Positions 1 to 14,302 are shown, counted from the stretch's first letter. The stretch: 64,000 nucleotides of DNA from Rheum nobile (GCA_027886185.1 WOAB01000041.1:3162001-3226000), one strand, 5' to 3'. Made by a program: numbers and translations. Notes: generated from the letters alone by a model not told the origin.

Positions 1-93
1 AGATAACACAAAGATTCCAAGACAAAGATAAGCAAAAGGATCTGAACTAGTCAATCAAGGGAACTGGAGAGTAACTTTATTCTAAAGGAACTG

Positions 94-876
94 CTAGTTT
101 ATAGGAATCATTCCCAGTTTTAATCTAAGGTTCTCAAAGGGAACTCTATTCAAAGCTTTGGTGAATATATCTGCAATCTGATCTTCAGTCCTACAAAATT
201 TCATAATGATGTTCCCTTTCTCAACATGATCTCTAAGGAAGTGATGTCTTATATCTATGTGTTTGGTCCTAGTATGATGCACATGATTCTTAGAAATGTT
301 TATAGCAATGGTATTATCACAATGAATAGTAAGGGGACCATAAGACATACCAAAATCCGCGAGTTGTTGCTTTAGCCATAAGAGTTGGGAACAGCAAGAG
401 GCAGCTGCAATGTATCTAGATTCTGTGGTGGAGAGGGAGACTGAGATTTGTTTCTTTGAGCCCCATGACACAAGGCAAGGGCCTAGGAACTGTGCCATTC
501 CAGAAGTACTTTTCCTATCCACAAAGTATCCAGCATAATCAGCATCAGTGAAACCTACCAGCTCAAAGGGACACTCTTTGGGGTACCAAATGCAGAGTGA
601 GTCAGTTCCCTTGAGATATCGGAATATCCTTTTTACAGCAGCTAAGTGTGTTTCTCTTGGACATGATTGATACCTGGCACACAAGCAAACAGCAAACACA
701 ATGTCTGGACGACTAGCTGTTAGATACATGAGAGAACCTATCATACCTTTATAGAACTTTTCTTCCACAAGAGGACTTGAGTGAACTTTGTCCAAATGGG
801 CGATTGTAGAGATATGAGTTGAGAGAGGCTTGCAAGACTCCATTTTGAACTTTTTCAACAGTTCCCTGACATACTT
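94..876 (-). pseudogene. Element A pol, RNase H part
   Basis: This is the C-terminal connection and RNase H domain of copia pol, which removes the RNA strand during reverse transcription. It is in the same frame as the upstream pol ORF but cut off from it by TAA at 877-879. Visible motifs are TDADYAG (first catalytic Asp), STTES-R-Y (where the sister copy in element B reads TESEY), CDNT, and the ADIFTKAL block near the C-terminus. The change of the Glu before Tyr to Arg probably removes a catalytic acidic residue. It ends with TAA near 94. Confidence 0.85.
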
Positions 877-3297
877 TTATTGGTGAATTTGTATGTCATC
901 TTTCTTTTGGGATATTTGCAATCCGAGGAAGAAGGTGAGTTCCCCTATTAGACTCATTTCAAATTCACTGCTCATCAAGTCTTTGAACTTCTCTACAAGG
1001 GACAGGTTAGTGGAACAAAAAATGATATCATCAACATAGATTTGAACCACTAAGATGTTACCTTCTTCTTCTAGAATGAAGAGAGTCTTGTCAATGATTC
1101 CACGCCTGTAACCATTGGAGAGTAGGAACTGGGCAAGACGATCATACCAAGCTCTAGGGGCTTGCTTGAGACCATACAAGGCTTTGTCTAGGAAATAGAC
1201 ATGGTCTGGATGATCACTGTCTTCAAAACCGGGTGGTTGCTTGACATAGACTTCCTCTTGAAGAATGCCATTGAGGAAGGCGGTCTTTACATCCATTTGG
1301 AATAGTTTGAAACCCTTGTGTGATGCGAAGGCAATCAACAGCCTTATTGCTTCAATTCTTGCCACTGGAGCATAGGTTTCATCATAGTCGATTCCTTCTT
1401 GTTGATTGTATCCCTGAGGAACATGCCTTGCTTTGTTCCTAATTACCGCTCCTGAGTCATCGAGCTTGTTTCTGAAAACCCATCTAGTTCCTATGATGTG
1501 CTTATCTTTGGGGCGGGGAACTAGATGCCAGACTTTGTTCCTTTCAAACTGATGAAGTTCTTCTTGCATGGCTTGGATCCAATCTACATCCTTCAGTGCT
1601 TCACCTATGTTCTTTGGTTCCACAATAGATAAGAAAGCATTGAAAGCATAAAAGGTTAGATCTTCGAACCTGACTGGAGGCTTGATGATCCTTCTTTCTC
1701 TATTGGGAGCTAGAGCATTTGATGTGGAGGTAACTTGATTTGAACATTCAGCTTCAACTTCTATGTTGGGATCACCTTCTCCATTTAAGAACATGTGAGA
1801 GGATGAATCGTTTATGTCTCCATAGGTATTGTCTTCATGCTCATGGTTCCCAGAAATGGATTGTTGTTGATTGTCCATGGGAACTGGTGGAGGAATTTGT
1901 GTAGTTGGGTTGGAGCTGGGAGGTGTGGTGTCTTCATCTGGATCTTCTTGAGGTGGCTTGGGAAATGGATCTTCAAAGGGGCTGGTGGTGTTCTGCATAT
2001 TTCTACCAAGTGATTTCTCATTAAAAACAACATGAACACTTTCTTCTACCTTTTTAGTCCTTTTGTTGAAGACCTTGTATGCTTTGCTGCTTGAGGCATA
2101 TCCAATGAAGATCCCTTCATCACTCCTTGGGTCGAATTTGCCAAGATTATCTTTCCCATTGTTATGCACAAAGCATTTGCATCCGAACACCCTAAGATGT
2201 GAAATGTTGGGAACTCTTCCTCTTAGAAGTTCATAGGATGTCTTCTCTGTGATTGGGCGGAGCATTGCTCGATTGATGATGTAGCAAGCTGCATTGATTG
2301 CCTCAGCCCAGAATGATTGAGGAAGTTCACTTGCGATGAGCATAGTTCGAGCCATGTCTTCTAAGGTTCTATTCTTCCTTTCCACTACTCTATTTTGTTG
2401 AGGAGTGTATGGTGCAGAGAAGTTATGATCAATGCTATGCTCACTGCAAAAAGTTAGAAATTCTCCATTTTCGAACTCAGTACCATGGTCAGAACGAATA
2501 GAATTGATGGAACAATCGAGAGATTTTTCTAACATGGGAACCAGATCCTTAAATCGTCCAATGACTTCACTTTTAGATTTTATGAATATTGTCCAAGTAA
2601 AACGAGAGAAGTCATCGACAAGAACAAAGATATACTTGTTTCCTCCTAGGCTTTGAACTCTCATGGGTCCACAAAGGTCCATGTGAATGAGTTCAAGGGG
2701 CCTTGAGGAACTTACCATATTCTTGGATTTAAAGGAACTCCGAGCTTGTTTCCCTTTTACACAGTCTGAACATGGTTCCTCAGATTTGTCACTTATCTTT
2801 GGGAGGCCTCTGACTAGCTCCTTTGAGTGTAGCTTTTGGATTAATTTGGTACTTGCATGACCAAGACGTTGATGCCACAAGTCTGTTTGATCATTTACAG
2901 TTGAGAGACAGAGTTTCTCATTGGGAACAAAGGATGGGTCAACAACATACACATTGTTGAACCTTTTACCTTTTAAGATGATTTGTCCCGAGGAGTCAAG
3001 GACAGTGCATTTATTTGATTTGAATCTAACTTCATTGTCTCCTTGATCACACAGTTGTGACACACTAATTAGATCAAAAGCAAGATTATCAATAAGATGG
3101 ACTTTGTTTACCTTAATATGGTCATTGAGATTCACAGTTCTTATTCCACAAAATTTCCCTTTGCTTTCGTCTCCAAAAGAGATGTTCCCTCCTTGGAGAG
3201 GTTGAAGAGAGGTCATTTGATTTCTTCTTCCGGTCATATGGCACGAGCAACCACTATCAATGTACCATAGTTGAGGTTGCCTCTCTTCTTTCTGCAC
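877..3297 (-). CDS. Element A pol: protease, integrase, reverse transcriptase
   Basis: The 806-residue open frame holds an aspartic-protease site (YIDSGCSCHMT, near residue 14), the GAG-pre-integrase zinc region (WHQRLGHAS, about 142), the integrase core with its D-D-E residues (HMDLCGP, RSDHGTEF, VVERKN) and a reverse transcriptase with the YVDD box near 754-757. The gag frame upstream is the same frame and is separated by one TAG at 3307-3309, so gag and pol may have been one polyprotein or separated by a recoded stop. The frame ends at TAA 877-879, in the middle of the normal pol protein. One oddity is QQNR-VVERKN, where relatives have Gly for Arg, beside the catalytic Glu. Confidence 0.9.
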   Translation of the reverse strand: MQKEERQPQLWYIDSGCSCHMTGRRNQMTSLQPLQGGNISFGDESKGKFCGIRTVNLNDHIKVNKVHLIDNLAFDLISVSQLCDQGDNEVRFKSNKCTVLDSSGQIILKGKRFNNVYVVDPSFVPNEKLCLSTVNDQTDLWHQRLGHASTKLIQKLHSKELVRGLPKISDKSEEPCSDCVKGKQARSSFKSKNMVSSSRPLELIHMDLCGPMRVQSLGGNKYIFVLVDDFSRFTWTIFIKSKSEVIGRFKDLVPMLEKSLDCSINSIRSDHGTEFENGEFLTFCSEHSIDHNFSAPYTPQQNRVVERKNRTLEDMARTMLIASELPQSFWAEAINAACYIINRAMLRPITEKTSYELLRGRVPNISHLRVFGCKCFVHNNGKDNLGKFDPRSDEGIFIGYASSSKAYKVFNKRTKKVEESVHVVFNEKSLGRNMQNTTSPFEDPFPKPPQEDPDEDTTPPSSNPTTQIPPPVPMDNQQQSISGNHEHEDNTYGDINDSSSHMFLNGEGDPNIEVEAECSNQVTSTSNALAPNRERRIIKPPVRFEDLTFYAFNAFLSIVEPKNIGEALKDVDWIQAMQEELHQFERNKVWHLVPRPKDKHIIGTRWVFRNKLDDSGAVIRNKARHVPQGYNQQEGIDYDETYAPVARIEAIRLLIAFASHKGFKLFQMDVKTAFLNGILQEEVYVKQPPGFEDSDHPDHVYFLDKALYGLKQAPRAWYDRLAQFLLSNGYRRGIIDKTLFILEEEGNILVVQIYVDDIIFCSTNLSLVEKFKDLMSSEFEMSLIGELTFFLGLQISQKKDDIQIHQ

Positions 3298-3306
3298 ACA
3301 AGGAAA

Positions 3307-5376
3307 CTAAGATTTCTGAACCCAGTGAAGCTTGGCTTTACTTGGGGGATTAGCATGTGATTTATTATTGCGAGTCTGTGAATGACAAGGGAACTGGTTC
3401 CTTTCATGGTAGTGAGCACTTTTCTCATTATCATAGTTCCTTTTCGTAGGACACTCAGTGATGTAATGACCATTCTTACCACAGTAAAAACACAGACGAT
3501 TGTACACAACATGTCCATATTTTCCTTTTCCTGGCCTAAAAGGGTTTTCATTTTTTCTTTTGTTGAAATCAACATTATTTCTAACCTTACCATGAGCCAT
3601 GTCCACGTACCTTTTGTGAGCAAAGGAGTTAGTGAACCACTTGTCTTTAGGAGATGCTTTCTCCTTTCCCTTAGTTTCCCTTTCAAAGGCCTTAGGATCC
3701 CTCTTTGGACTTTTAGAATTTTCTACGAGAAGCTTGGCAACTTCAGCCTTGTTCTCAAGAACCATGATCTTCTCTAATAGGAATTGATTCCTATCTCGAG
3801 AAGTTGCAAGAGAAGTACTGAGGTTCTCATTCATCTCAACAAGTTCACGTCTAACCTTTTCATTTTCAGCATCATCATTGATTTTGTTGTTAATGTATCC
3901 AACTCCATGACGTTGTTTCACAAAGACAGTTTGATTGACTGTTTTTTCTTTTATAGAGTCAGTGAGATCATCTAACCTATCAATTATGGATTGAAGCAAA
4001 GCATTTCCAGATAGATTATCATGCAAAGGAACTTTAACAGATTCTAGCTTAGACTCACTGCAGGATTGGCAAATTTTAAGGGAACTATCATGCACATTCC
4101 TAAGTTCAATGAGTTTGGAGTGGGTTTCACAGAGATCTTTCTCAATTTCTTCAAGTTTCTTACTCCACACAGAATTCTCAACAGTTAAACAAGCAATCTC
4201 ATCTTCACAATCATCAAGTTTTTGTTGAAGAGCACTCGTTTCCTTCCCTAGATTTTTTTTGTTCTTTAGAAGTTGTTTCTTGTCACAATCAACTAGAGTT
4301 TTTAAGAAGTCATCAGAAGTTACCTTAAGGTCTTCTGAGTCGCTTGGGTCTCCTTTTGCCATGAGACATCTTCCTCCAGAGAATCCACTCAGATCTAGTT
4401 CCTCATCTGAGTCTTCTCCCCATGAGGCCACAAGAGCCTTTTTCCTTTGAGGTCTTTCATCTTCTTTGGAGTCTTCTTTGTTGGGATAGCTTTTAGCGTA
4501 GTGCCCCTTTTCTTTGCACTCATAGCAAGAGATATCTTTGAGACCTCTCCTTGGTCCATTGTGAGAGGAACTGCCTTTCTGGAACTTTCCCTTTACAAAG
4601 AATTTTTTGATGTTCTTTGTGAAGAGAGCTGTAAGTTCGTCCTCCTCATCTTCTAGGTCTGAGTTCTCCTATTCCATCTCAAGCCTTAAGAAGGCCTTGG
4701 AGATTTTGAGGGAAATTCCTTTCTCTAGTTTCTTGTCAGCATTGACTTTGGTGTGTTCTCCTTCTTCAACCTCCAGTTTCCCTATGATTTGAGTCAAGGG
4801 AAGAGATTGGATGCCTGGAGTGTTCTTCATGATTCCTTTGATGAGGGTGAACTTGGAGTTAAGTCCATTGATGACCACCAGTGATTTAGAGACTTCATCA
4901 AGGGTGACCTCAGCCGCTGTTAACTTTCCAATGAGCCTATTGAAGCGAGAGTAATATTCAGAGATGGTTTCAGTTTCCATCATTTTGAATGTGTGGTATT
5001 CTCCTTCTAAAGCAAACTTCGGGCTTTGCTTTAGTTCCTCACTTCCTTCATGCATGTCCTTGAGTGCTTGCCATATTTCTTTCACCGTCTTGATTCCTAT
5101 GACTTTGTCCATATCTTCTCTATCCAGTCCATTGAGAATGAACTGTCTAGCCTTGGTGTTCTTTTCCATGATGACATAATGCTCAGGTTTCCAATCTTCT
5201 TCCTTTTGGTTGAGATTGACATAGCCATCTCCATTCTCGACTATCCTCCAACATTGGTAGTCATTGGTCTTTATATGGCTTTCCATGCACTTGGCCCACC
5301 ATGTTTCTTCTCCCTTATTTCAGAGATGTGGTTTGTTGGTGGAGATTCCGAGCTCAAACTTGCTTGACTGAGACAT
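3307..5376 (-). pseudogene. Element A gag
   Basis: Gag is the particle protein. The natural start is probably the ATG at 5374-5376, about 40 bases inside the primer-binding site. The N-terminal part (DYQCWRIVENGDG, then KARQFILNGL) is the UBN2/DUF4219 type of copia gag. Two zinc knuckles follow. The first (CYECKEKGHYAKSYP) has Ser where the last Cys should be; the second (CFYCGKNGHYITEC) is complete. Between them is an acidic, coiled-coil-like region (LLKNKKNLGKETSALQQKL). TGA at 5320-5322 (Arg in the element C copy) and TAG at 4669-4671 (Glu in element C) break it, all in one frame. Confidence 0.85.
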
Positions 5377-5414
5377 CTTAGATCTGCAAACTTAAACAAA
5401 GATCTATCTTTCCT

Positions 5415-5426
5415 GCTCTGATACCA
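5415..5426 (-). promoter_or_regulatory. Element A primer-binding site (initiator tRNA-Met)
   Basis: On the minus strand this reads TGGTATCAGAGC, complementary to the 3' end of plant initiator tRNA-Met, the usual copia primer. It lies two bases inside the 5' LTR, fixing element orientation. Confidence 0.9.
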
Positions 5427-5428
5427 AT

Positions 5429-6543
5429 TGTAGGATCGTGATTGTTAGATTAATAACAAGGAAACTAAGAAAACTAATTTTCAGTTCCCTTCGCAGCGGA
5501 AATAAACAATCAGATGTAAATGAACAAGTTCCTTATAGTGGAAATCTTTGATTTCCAACTAGCAATCTAGGATAAAAACCACTACCTTTCTTTTGAAAGG
5601 ATTTCAATGTCTACTTCTTGATTTCTTATCACTTCGGTTACAATTTACTCTAGGAACAAAACACATAGTTCCTTTGCCTTACACACAGTTAGACAATCCT
5701 AGATAAACTTAACACAAAGTATAATCAATCCAAGAAGCAGTCCTAAGCACTAAGGAACTAACACACTTACAGTCACAGGAACTAGCACACAACTCTTAGG
5801 TTCCTTGACTGGTTCCTCTTGATCTTGGTTTGAGTTGATGATCTTGTTGAGAGTTCACACTTTGATGTTTGCTATGAAGTGTGATTCTTTTTGTTGTGCA
5901 TAAAGATAGCACTGGAGCTTATCTTCCTTATATAGTGTATTCTCGAGGTTGAGTCTTCTCTTGGTTCCCACAGAGCAAGCTTGACCTAGGTTGTGTGGTG
6001 ATCCTTAATTCACGCTGACTTAAACATGTACCAACAACCTAGGCAACTCAGAATCCACATTGGTTGGTCAAAGGCTTAAGACAAATCTGTCATGTCGTTG
6101 TCAAATGCCTTTTGTCCGAGGTTCAGCAACCTAGACACTTTGGAACTTTCCTCTGGATGGTGACAGCCTTTTTGACATGTCGCTTTCACCAACCTTTGTC
6201 CGAGGTTCAGCAACCCAAACAGTTTCAGAGCTTCCTTTGGATGGTGGCAGACTTTAGAAGCTCTTCTCATGTCGCTTTCACCATCTTTTGTCTGAGGTTC
6301 AGCGTTCCCAACTTTATCGGGAAAAGCAAAGTCACATGTTGCACTTCTGGGTTCCTTTGGCTTGCTTGTTTGGTTTCTTTGTCTTGTTTGGCTTCCATGG
6401 TTTCAATGACTGTCCTGTGATTCCTTTAAACACATCTTTGAGATAAAACATTAGTATCAAAGTATTTGTCATCTTCAAAAGTAGAGAAACTGAGAAAATG
6501 AACTTTCATAGAAACTGAGGTTCCTGAGTTCCGTTTCCTAACA
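5429..6543 (-). repeat. 5' LTR of element A
   Basis: The plus-strand ends are TGTAGGATCG and TTTCCTAACA, so the minus-strand LTR is TGTTAGG...CCTACA (TG...CA), 1115 bp. A TATA box (CTATATAA on the minus strand, 5928-5935) marks U3/R. Three imperfect repeats of about 85-90 bp, each starting TTTGTC(C/T)GAGGTTCAGC (6111, 6196, 6286), sit upstream of the TATA box and may be enhancer repeats. The same LTR family makes the element B 3' LTR and the solo LTR at 22832-31096. Confidence 0.9.
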
Positions 6544-6710
6544 CTATTACTAAAGTCATTCATTTTTTTTCTTATGTGTCAACCCTAGAGATATGCTACA
6601 TCATCAAATTAATTTGTTCATTTACTAATTCACCATTTCACTTTTCTACTAATTGCATTATCTTTTTTATCAATAAAAATTTGCCGAAGCTAAATACACT
6701 CCATTTTTTT
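6544..6710. other. AT-rich flank between element A and MULE M1
   Basis: There is no gene here. The stretch near 6585-6690 resembles 41565-41665 (both hold ACATCATCAA and then a run of TTCACC/TTCTAC), so it may be part of a dispersed AT-rich repeat. Confidence 0.4.
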
Positions 6711-6728
6711 TCTTTTTAAACTCCCAGA

Positions 6729-7085
6729 TGGTAAGAGTACGCACCACATACATATACTTTAGATAGGGGGTACGCGTTCGCTACGCGTACCATCTGGGAC
6801 TCTTGGGAATAGCTGGTACGCATCTGAGGCGCGTACCAGTGGAAGCCCATGGGCCCAGGAAGTACACAACATGGATGCATACCAGAGGCCCATGGGCCCA
6901 AGAAGTATGCATCCTCACCGCGTATTGCTTGGGCCCATGGGCCTCGGGTACGTGTCCAAGCTATGTACTTCCTGGGCCTATGGGCTTCCAGTGGTACGTG
7001 TCTGGCCCAACTGTTCTTTTTTTAGCGTTGAAAGGGTACGATACGCGTTCAGTATGGGTATCGTACGCTTCCAACGGCCCAATTT
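6729..7085. repeat. M1 left subterminal repeats
   Basis: At least nine GTACGC, TACGCG or GTACGT words occur in both orientations, for example at 6769-6790 and 6815-6840. Four partial copies of the palindrome GGCCCATGGGCC lie at about 6848-6990. Such inverted subterminal motifs are typical transposase-binding regions, so this is probably the 5' end and promoter of the transposase gene that follows. Confidence 0.5.
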
Positions 7086-7189
7086 CGGGTCTATAAAGAC
7101 CAACCACAAACCACCAAATTTCATACCATCCAAACCTCCCAAAATTTTCTGTCAATTCACTCTTAGCAAAAAAATGCGTTTTGGAAAAA

Positions 7190-10319
<3,130 letters not shown>

Positions 10320-10367
10320 TAAAACCGTAAATAGAAAATTCATATAAAAATATTCGTAAAGTACATT

Positions 10368-11640
10368 CTAATATCCCCTAAACATCCAAATAAAAACATA
10401 ATACATATCATGGTACACCGCTTCCATCGCCAGGCGGTGGCTGACTGCTCCCATCCTCAAGGGCATCCTGTGCACGTCCGCTGCCCTCGCCACGCTCGTA
10501 TGTGGAACCCGGAAACATCTGAGAAACTCGCTATGGTCGCTCCGATACCGGATGATCCTCTCCAACCAAGACTAGGAGGACACTGACGAGAAAGTCTCTC
10601 TCTGAATCAGTGATCCAGTCTGCATCTAGACGTGATCGGATCATACCGTGTATGATTTGGTTCCGCTGCATATAGAAGAATGATTATTTGGTTAGTTCAC
10701 TAGTAAAAGAATAAGAAAATGGAATAAAAAGAATAAATAGTGAAGACGTACAACTGCGATATCAACAAGTGGACATGGTCAACATCGTCATACTCTCGCC
10801 CCAGGCAAATGGAAGCTTCTGGTCTTAGGATACCAATGCTCCAAAAATGCAGAAATCTGGACATGGTCAACATCGCCATACTCAAGCTCTGACAACCTCA
10901 GTAAGCCTGAGCGCTGCACAATATCCCACCATGTACCAACCTCCTCGACGACATATTGGTGCATGTCAATAAAGCTGAGAGGACGAGTGTGGGCCCGCAC
11001 AACCTTGCACATAAACTTCTCCATGATCCCACTCCAGATATACGGGGCTATGTGGATGTGGTAGCTCATCAAGACCGACCCGTCTCTTGGGCCTCCTGGA
11101 TACCTGGGCACGATAATCTCTCCATCCGGGACAACCTCGGGTTGCGGCTCTGGGATGAGGAGTATCAGAACCCGTTGAGCGCGCGCTTGGCGGTGTGCGG
11201 GGGCAGGGGCGGGGCGGGGGAGGATGGGGTGCGGAGGGGGCGGTGGAAGATGGGGGTACGGGTGCGGAGGTGGATGAGGTGGAAGTAGAGGAGAGTGTGG
11301 GGGCGAGGGCGGAGGAGGATGGGGGTACATGGGCGGAAGCGGCCATCAACAGCTCAAAATCGTCCTCGTGGTATGAGCGGTCAACGACGATGCCTGTGTC
11401 GCAATGTCAGTGTCGAACCCGAAATGCAACTCCGCTTGCTCGAAATCGAAATCCATTGGCACAGGGTCGTCGGGGATGGGCGCGTCAGATGCCAAATGCT
11501 GGACCTCATCAATCATATCTCTAGACTCCAGACGATCAGCATCCACCCTACGATGAGCGGATGCAGTAATACCTCGCTTCGCTACGCGGCGGGTGTGCTC
11601 TCTATCAGCCCGATGTGTATCACTAGTTAGGCAAGCCACA
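10368..11640 (-). pseudogene. Plant mobile domain (PMD, MAIN-like) gene remnant of M1
   Basis: Minus-strand reading gives a Pro-rich linker followed by DGSVLMSYHIHIA, IWSG, DIVQRSGLLRL, ISAFLEHWYPKTRSFHLP. This is the start of the plant mobile domain (PF10536 type) found in transposons and in the MAIN/MAIL proteins. Upstream in another frame is an acidic block (PMDFDFEQAELHFGFD, 11346-11639). Downstream, HLP and the following DDV..LL block are in different frames, so the copy is frameshifted, and a C-terminal piece (IIHGMIRSRLDADW) lies near 10580-10670. It converges on the M1 transposase. PMD genes carried by MULEs are known. Loss of frame at three places supports a pseudogene. Confidence 0.65.
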
Positions 11641-11874
11641 TCTTGATATTAATGATTATTTTAATTAGTAATTATATTTTTCATTATTTATTTCATATTA
11701 TATTTTCTTTCATTCTTTAATAATTATTTCTTATTTGATTCTAATATTTGTTTAATATTTAATATTTATTCTTAATTTACTACTTTCTCCTTAATCATCT
11801 CTTTTTCTTAATGATTATTTATATATATGCTTTTTATAATTCTTTTAGGGCTGTTGTTTTATATTTATTTCTTA
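11641..11874. other. AT-rich intron-like DNA left of M2
   Basis: T-rich sequence with no ORF. Together with 19325-19968 it would form an intron of about 0.9 kb in the PMD gene before M2 inserted. It ends with TATTTCTTA (11866-11874), the left copy of the M2 target duplication. Confidence 0.4.
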
Positions 11875-11965
11875 GGCGTAATTGAAACAATACCATATTT
11901 CCAATAGCAACTTGCAAAAAACTCATATTTTAAAAAGTATTGCAAAAGTACCAACTTTTGGGTAT
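11875..11965 (+). repeat. M2 left terminal inverted repeat
   Basis: About 90 bases matching, inverted and with roughly three quarters identity by eye, positions 19225-19315. The divergence shows M2 is old. Confidence 0.7.
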
Positions 11966-12229
11966 TTTTGCTATTGTTGAGGGTTGAATTTAACTTTTCT
12001 TTTAAATGTAAAAATCAAATAAAGCATTAAAACTTTTGAAAAGAAAAGGTAAAAGAAAATTTTAATCCTACTAATCTAACCCTAATCAATCCCAAATCTC
12101 ACCGTCTTCCTCGTCTCCCTCTTCTGCTTCCCTCTTCCCCGAAGACCGCCATTTCGTCCGCTCCGCCGCCGCTGTGCTCCCTCTCCTCCTCGCCACCAGC
12201 CTCTTCCAAGCCTACCGCGGTGGCGCCGT

Positions 12230-12402
12230 CCTGCTCGTGCTTCTGTTTCATCCACTCCTCCACCAATAGCGCCATCTACGACACTTGGTACTGCCGCCTC
12301 ATCCAGATCTGTGGTGGTATCGGTGAACTACAGGCGGTCCCTCGAGCATAAGTACCCTTGTGCATACAACGACGGCTGGTCCGCCGTCTAGTGGGTCAGC
12401 AC
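12230..12402 (+). pseudogene. GID1-like (gibberellin receptor / carboxylesterase family) gene fragment, left half
   Basis: Translating the plus strand gives HSSTNSAIYDT, then in another frame VVSVNYRRSLEHKYPCAYND followed by GWSAV. These are the signature segments after the HGG motif of GID1-type proteins (nuclear gibberellin receptors in the alpha/beta-hydrolase fold). The frame shifts near 12310 and TAG follows GWSAV, so it cannot work. The fragment resumes after the hAT element as the matching TRPWL at 13515-13530. It lies inside M2 next to GC-rich leader-like sequence. Gene capture by a Pack-MULE is the simplest reading. Confidence 0.7.
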
Positions 12403-13509
12403 TAGGGGTGGACATGAAAAACCGAAACCAAAAAACCGTCCCAAAAAACCGAGAAATCGACCCTTTTTGCGGTTAACCGTATCGAACATTTACCGAAAGT
12501 TTGGTACAATTAACCGACCGAATAAAATTACGGTTATTTGGTATGGTTACGGTTAGTAATATTTTCACCTTTGGTTAACCGACTAACCAAACATATGAAT
12601 AATATGTTTTTAGCAATGGAAGGATTTTATTAAGCTAGTCTAGTGGTTGGAGACTCATTTAGATGTTGCATGTGACAAATGATTAATAAGTTCAATTCTC
12701 CCTCACTCTCTATACATGCATGGATTTGGTTTACATGAGATTAACTCCATTTTAACATATTTACTACGAGATTATCTTTGAGGCATTCCAAAACTCCCTA
12801 TCATGCATCTACATATCTTATTTGTAATAAAAACTATGAATAACCAATTGTTCTTTGTAATGACTCTTAATTACATAGTTATATATGGACTTTTCCATCA
12901 TTCTGAACATCATATTATGAAAATGAGTGTTATAAAGTTGTATAAAACTAAGTTGTCTTAATCTATTGTAAAAGTTGCTAATAAGTGTAGCATTACATCG
13001 ACACGTGGAAAAATATATCTAGAATAGAATGTTTAATGTAATGAAGTAGTAAATTGATGCGCGCTGAAGTCATAATAAATAACTTATCCAATTTGTATGT
13101 ATGATAATTGTTGAATTACTTGTAATGTCAATTTGGATTATTTGTAACCGTTTAGTCATGAATCATTTAGCATGGATTGTCTTAAATTGTCTAACTCATC
13201 CGCTTATAGAGTCCTCATATTTGCTCTTACCTACTAACGCCACTAATCAAGAAAATTAACGCCATTAATCAAGAAAATTAAGTGAAAAAATACCAGTAAA
13301 ACAACTTCTTAAAGTATTTTCAAAGTCGTTTTCGATTATTTTTAGTCTTATGGTTAACCGATTAACCGTATCGAAATTCCGGTTAACCGATGTTCAGTTA
13401 ACCGAGGTTAACGGTATGGTTAATGTTATTAGAAAACTACTAACCGAAACCTCGGTTAACCGAAGACCGGTTAACCGAGATCTCGGTTAACTGCCCATGC
13501 CCACCCCTA
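12403..13509. mobile_element. Non-autonomous hAT element (about 1.1 kb)
   Basis: The ends are TAGGGGTGGACATG and CATGCCCACCCCTA, a nearly perfect 14-bp inverted repeat, flanked by the perfect 8-bp duplication GTCAGCAC (12395-12402 and 13510-13517); 8 bp is the hAT signature. Many subterminal copies of GGTTAACCG and its inverse sit within 180 bases of each end, as expected for hAT transposase binding. No transposase ORF is present, and the middle is AT-rich. Confidence 0.92.
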
Positions 13510-13517
13510 GTCAGCAC

Positions 13518-13960
13518 CAGACCCTGGCTCTAGAGGTGATTCTCCCATATGCGCTCATCCAGGAATCAGCCTACACTTGAATGCACTCGTAGTAGCTTCA
13601 AAGGGACACAACGTTCTCAAGCCAGAGAACCGTTCCTCTGAAAAGCAATTAGTACATGTTCCCAGATACATGAAGCAACACCCATCTCCAAGTATTGGCT
13701 CCGAGAGCTTCAAAACATCAGCTTCAATATGTTTAGAGGACCATGGTATTGTTGAAAACGAACTCTTGAATGCAAGGGGATGCTTCACAGGCATCTGCAT
13801 ATGGAGCTGATTATTTTGATATTAATCCAAGTAGTCTGAGGAAAAAGAGGCAAGCCTTCTCTATTAAACCGGCACATCACAAGGTAGATACATGAAGCAT
13901 CAACTAGTTATGCAGGGCAAGCAAGAATTTGAAGGCATAATTAATTAGTTAATCCTGCCT
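13518..13960 (+). pseudogene. Captured gene fragment of unknown origin, following the GID1 fragment
   Basis: After the first few GID1-like codons the sequence keeps codon-like composition. A frame at 13577-13810 contains VPRYMKQHPSPSIGSESFKTSASICLEDHG shortened here to its core, and another reads YFDINPSSLRKKRQAFSIKP at about 13815-13880. I do not recognise the source. The change of frame at about 13800 and the lack of a start make it a fragment. It may be 3' sequence of the same captured gene or a second capture. Confidence 0.35.
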
Positions 13961-14069
13961 TGTACCAAAAACCGGCACACCTTGGACAATCTGTCATGTT
14001 TAACCATCATTTTCCCCTTCCTACTTAGTTAATCCAATCTAGCTAACTAATTAATTAGTTAGCAAGTAA

Positions 14070-14302
14070 CTTTATGAAAATAAAAGGTAAAAAAATCTTA
14101 ATCCTAATAATCTAACCCTAATTAATCCCTCTTCCTCCTCTTTTTCCCTCTTTCTCTGACCTCTGCGACTCGTCCTCCAACCTCGTCGGCTCCTCCTCCT
14201 CCACTGACGTCGGCGAGTTGATCGCCTCCGCCCTTCACCGGAATTCTCCCATCGCCTCCGAAGATAGTTCGCGGAGTCTATGGGCGCATCTCCGAAGATA
14301 GT
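14070..14302 (+). pseudogene. Leader and short GC-rich coding-like segment before the PPR fragment
   Basis: The words AATCTAACCCTAATTAATCCC at 14113 closely repeat the sequence at 12065, which precedes the GID1 fragment. A GC-rich stretch follows (SSSSTDVGELIASALHRNSP-like reading). It may be the captured N-terminal part of a PPR gene. It ends where the foldback-related repeat begins. Confidence 0.3.

Larger units (their letters stand above)
1..6543 (-). mobile_element. Sirevirus-like Ty1/copia retrotransposon A, 5' LTR through RNase H (3' end outside window)
   Basis: Seen: read on the minus strand, the order is 5' LTR (5429-6543), primer-binding site, gag with two zinc knuckles, then protease, integrase, reverse transcriptase and RNase H, which is the Ty1/copia order. 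The RNase H frame stops at 94; the purine tract and 3' LTR must lie left of position 1. The long gag with a coiled-coil region and a second knuckle, together with the repeated purine tracts seen in the sister elements, are known Sirevirus/Maximus traits, so that assignment is an inference. The copy is not autonomous: gag carries a TGA and a TAG, and a TAA separates the reverse transcriptase from RNase H. Confidence 0.9.
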
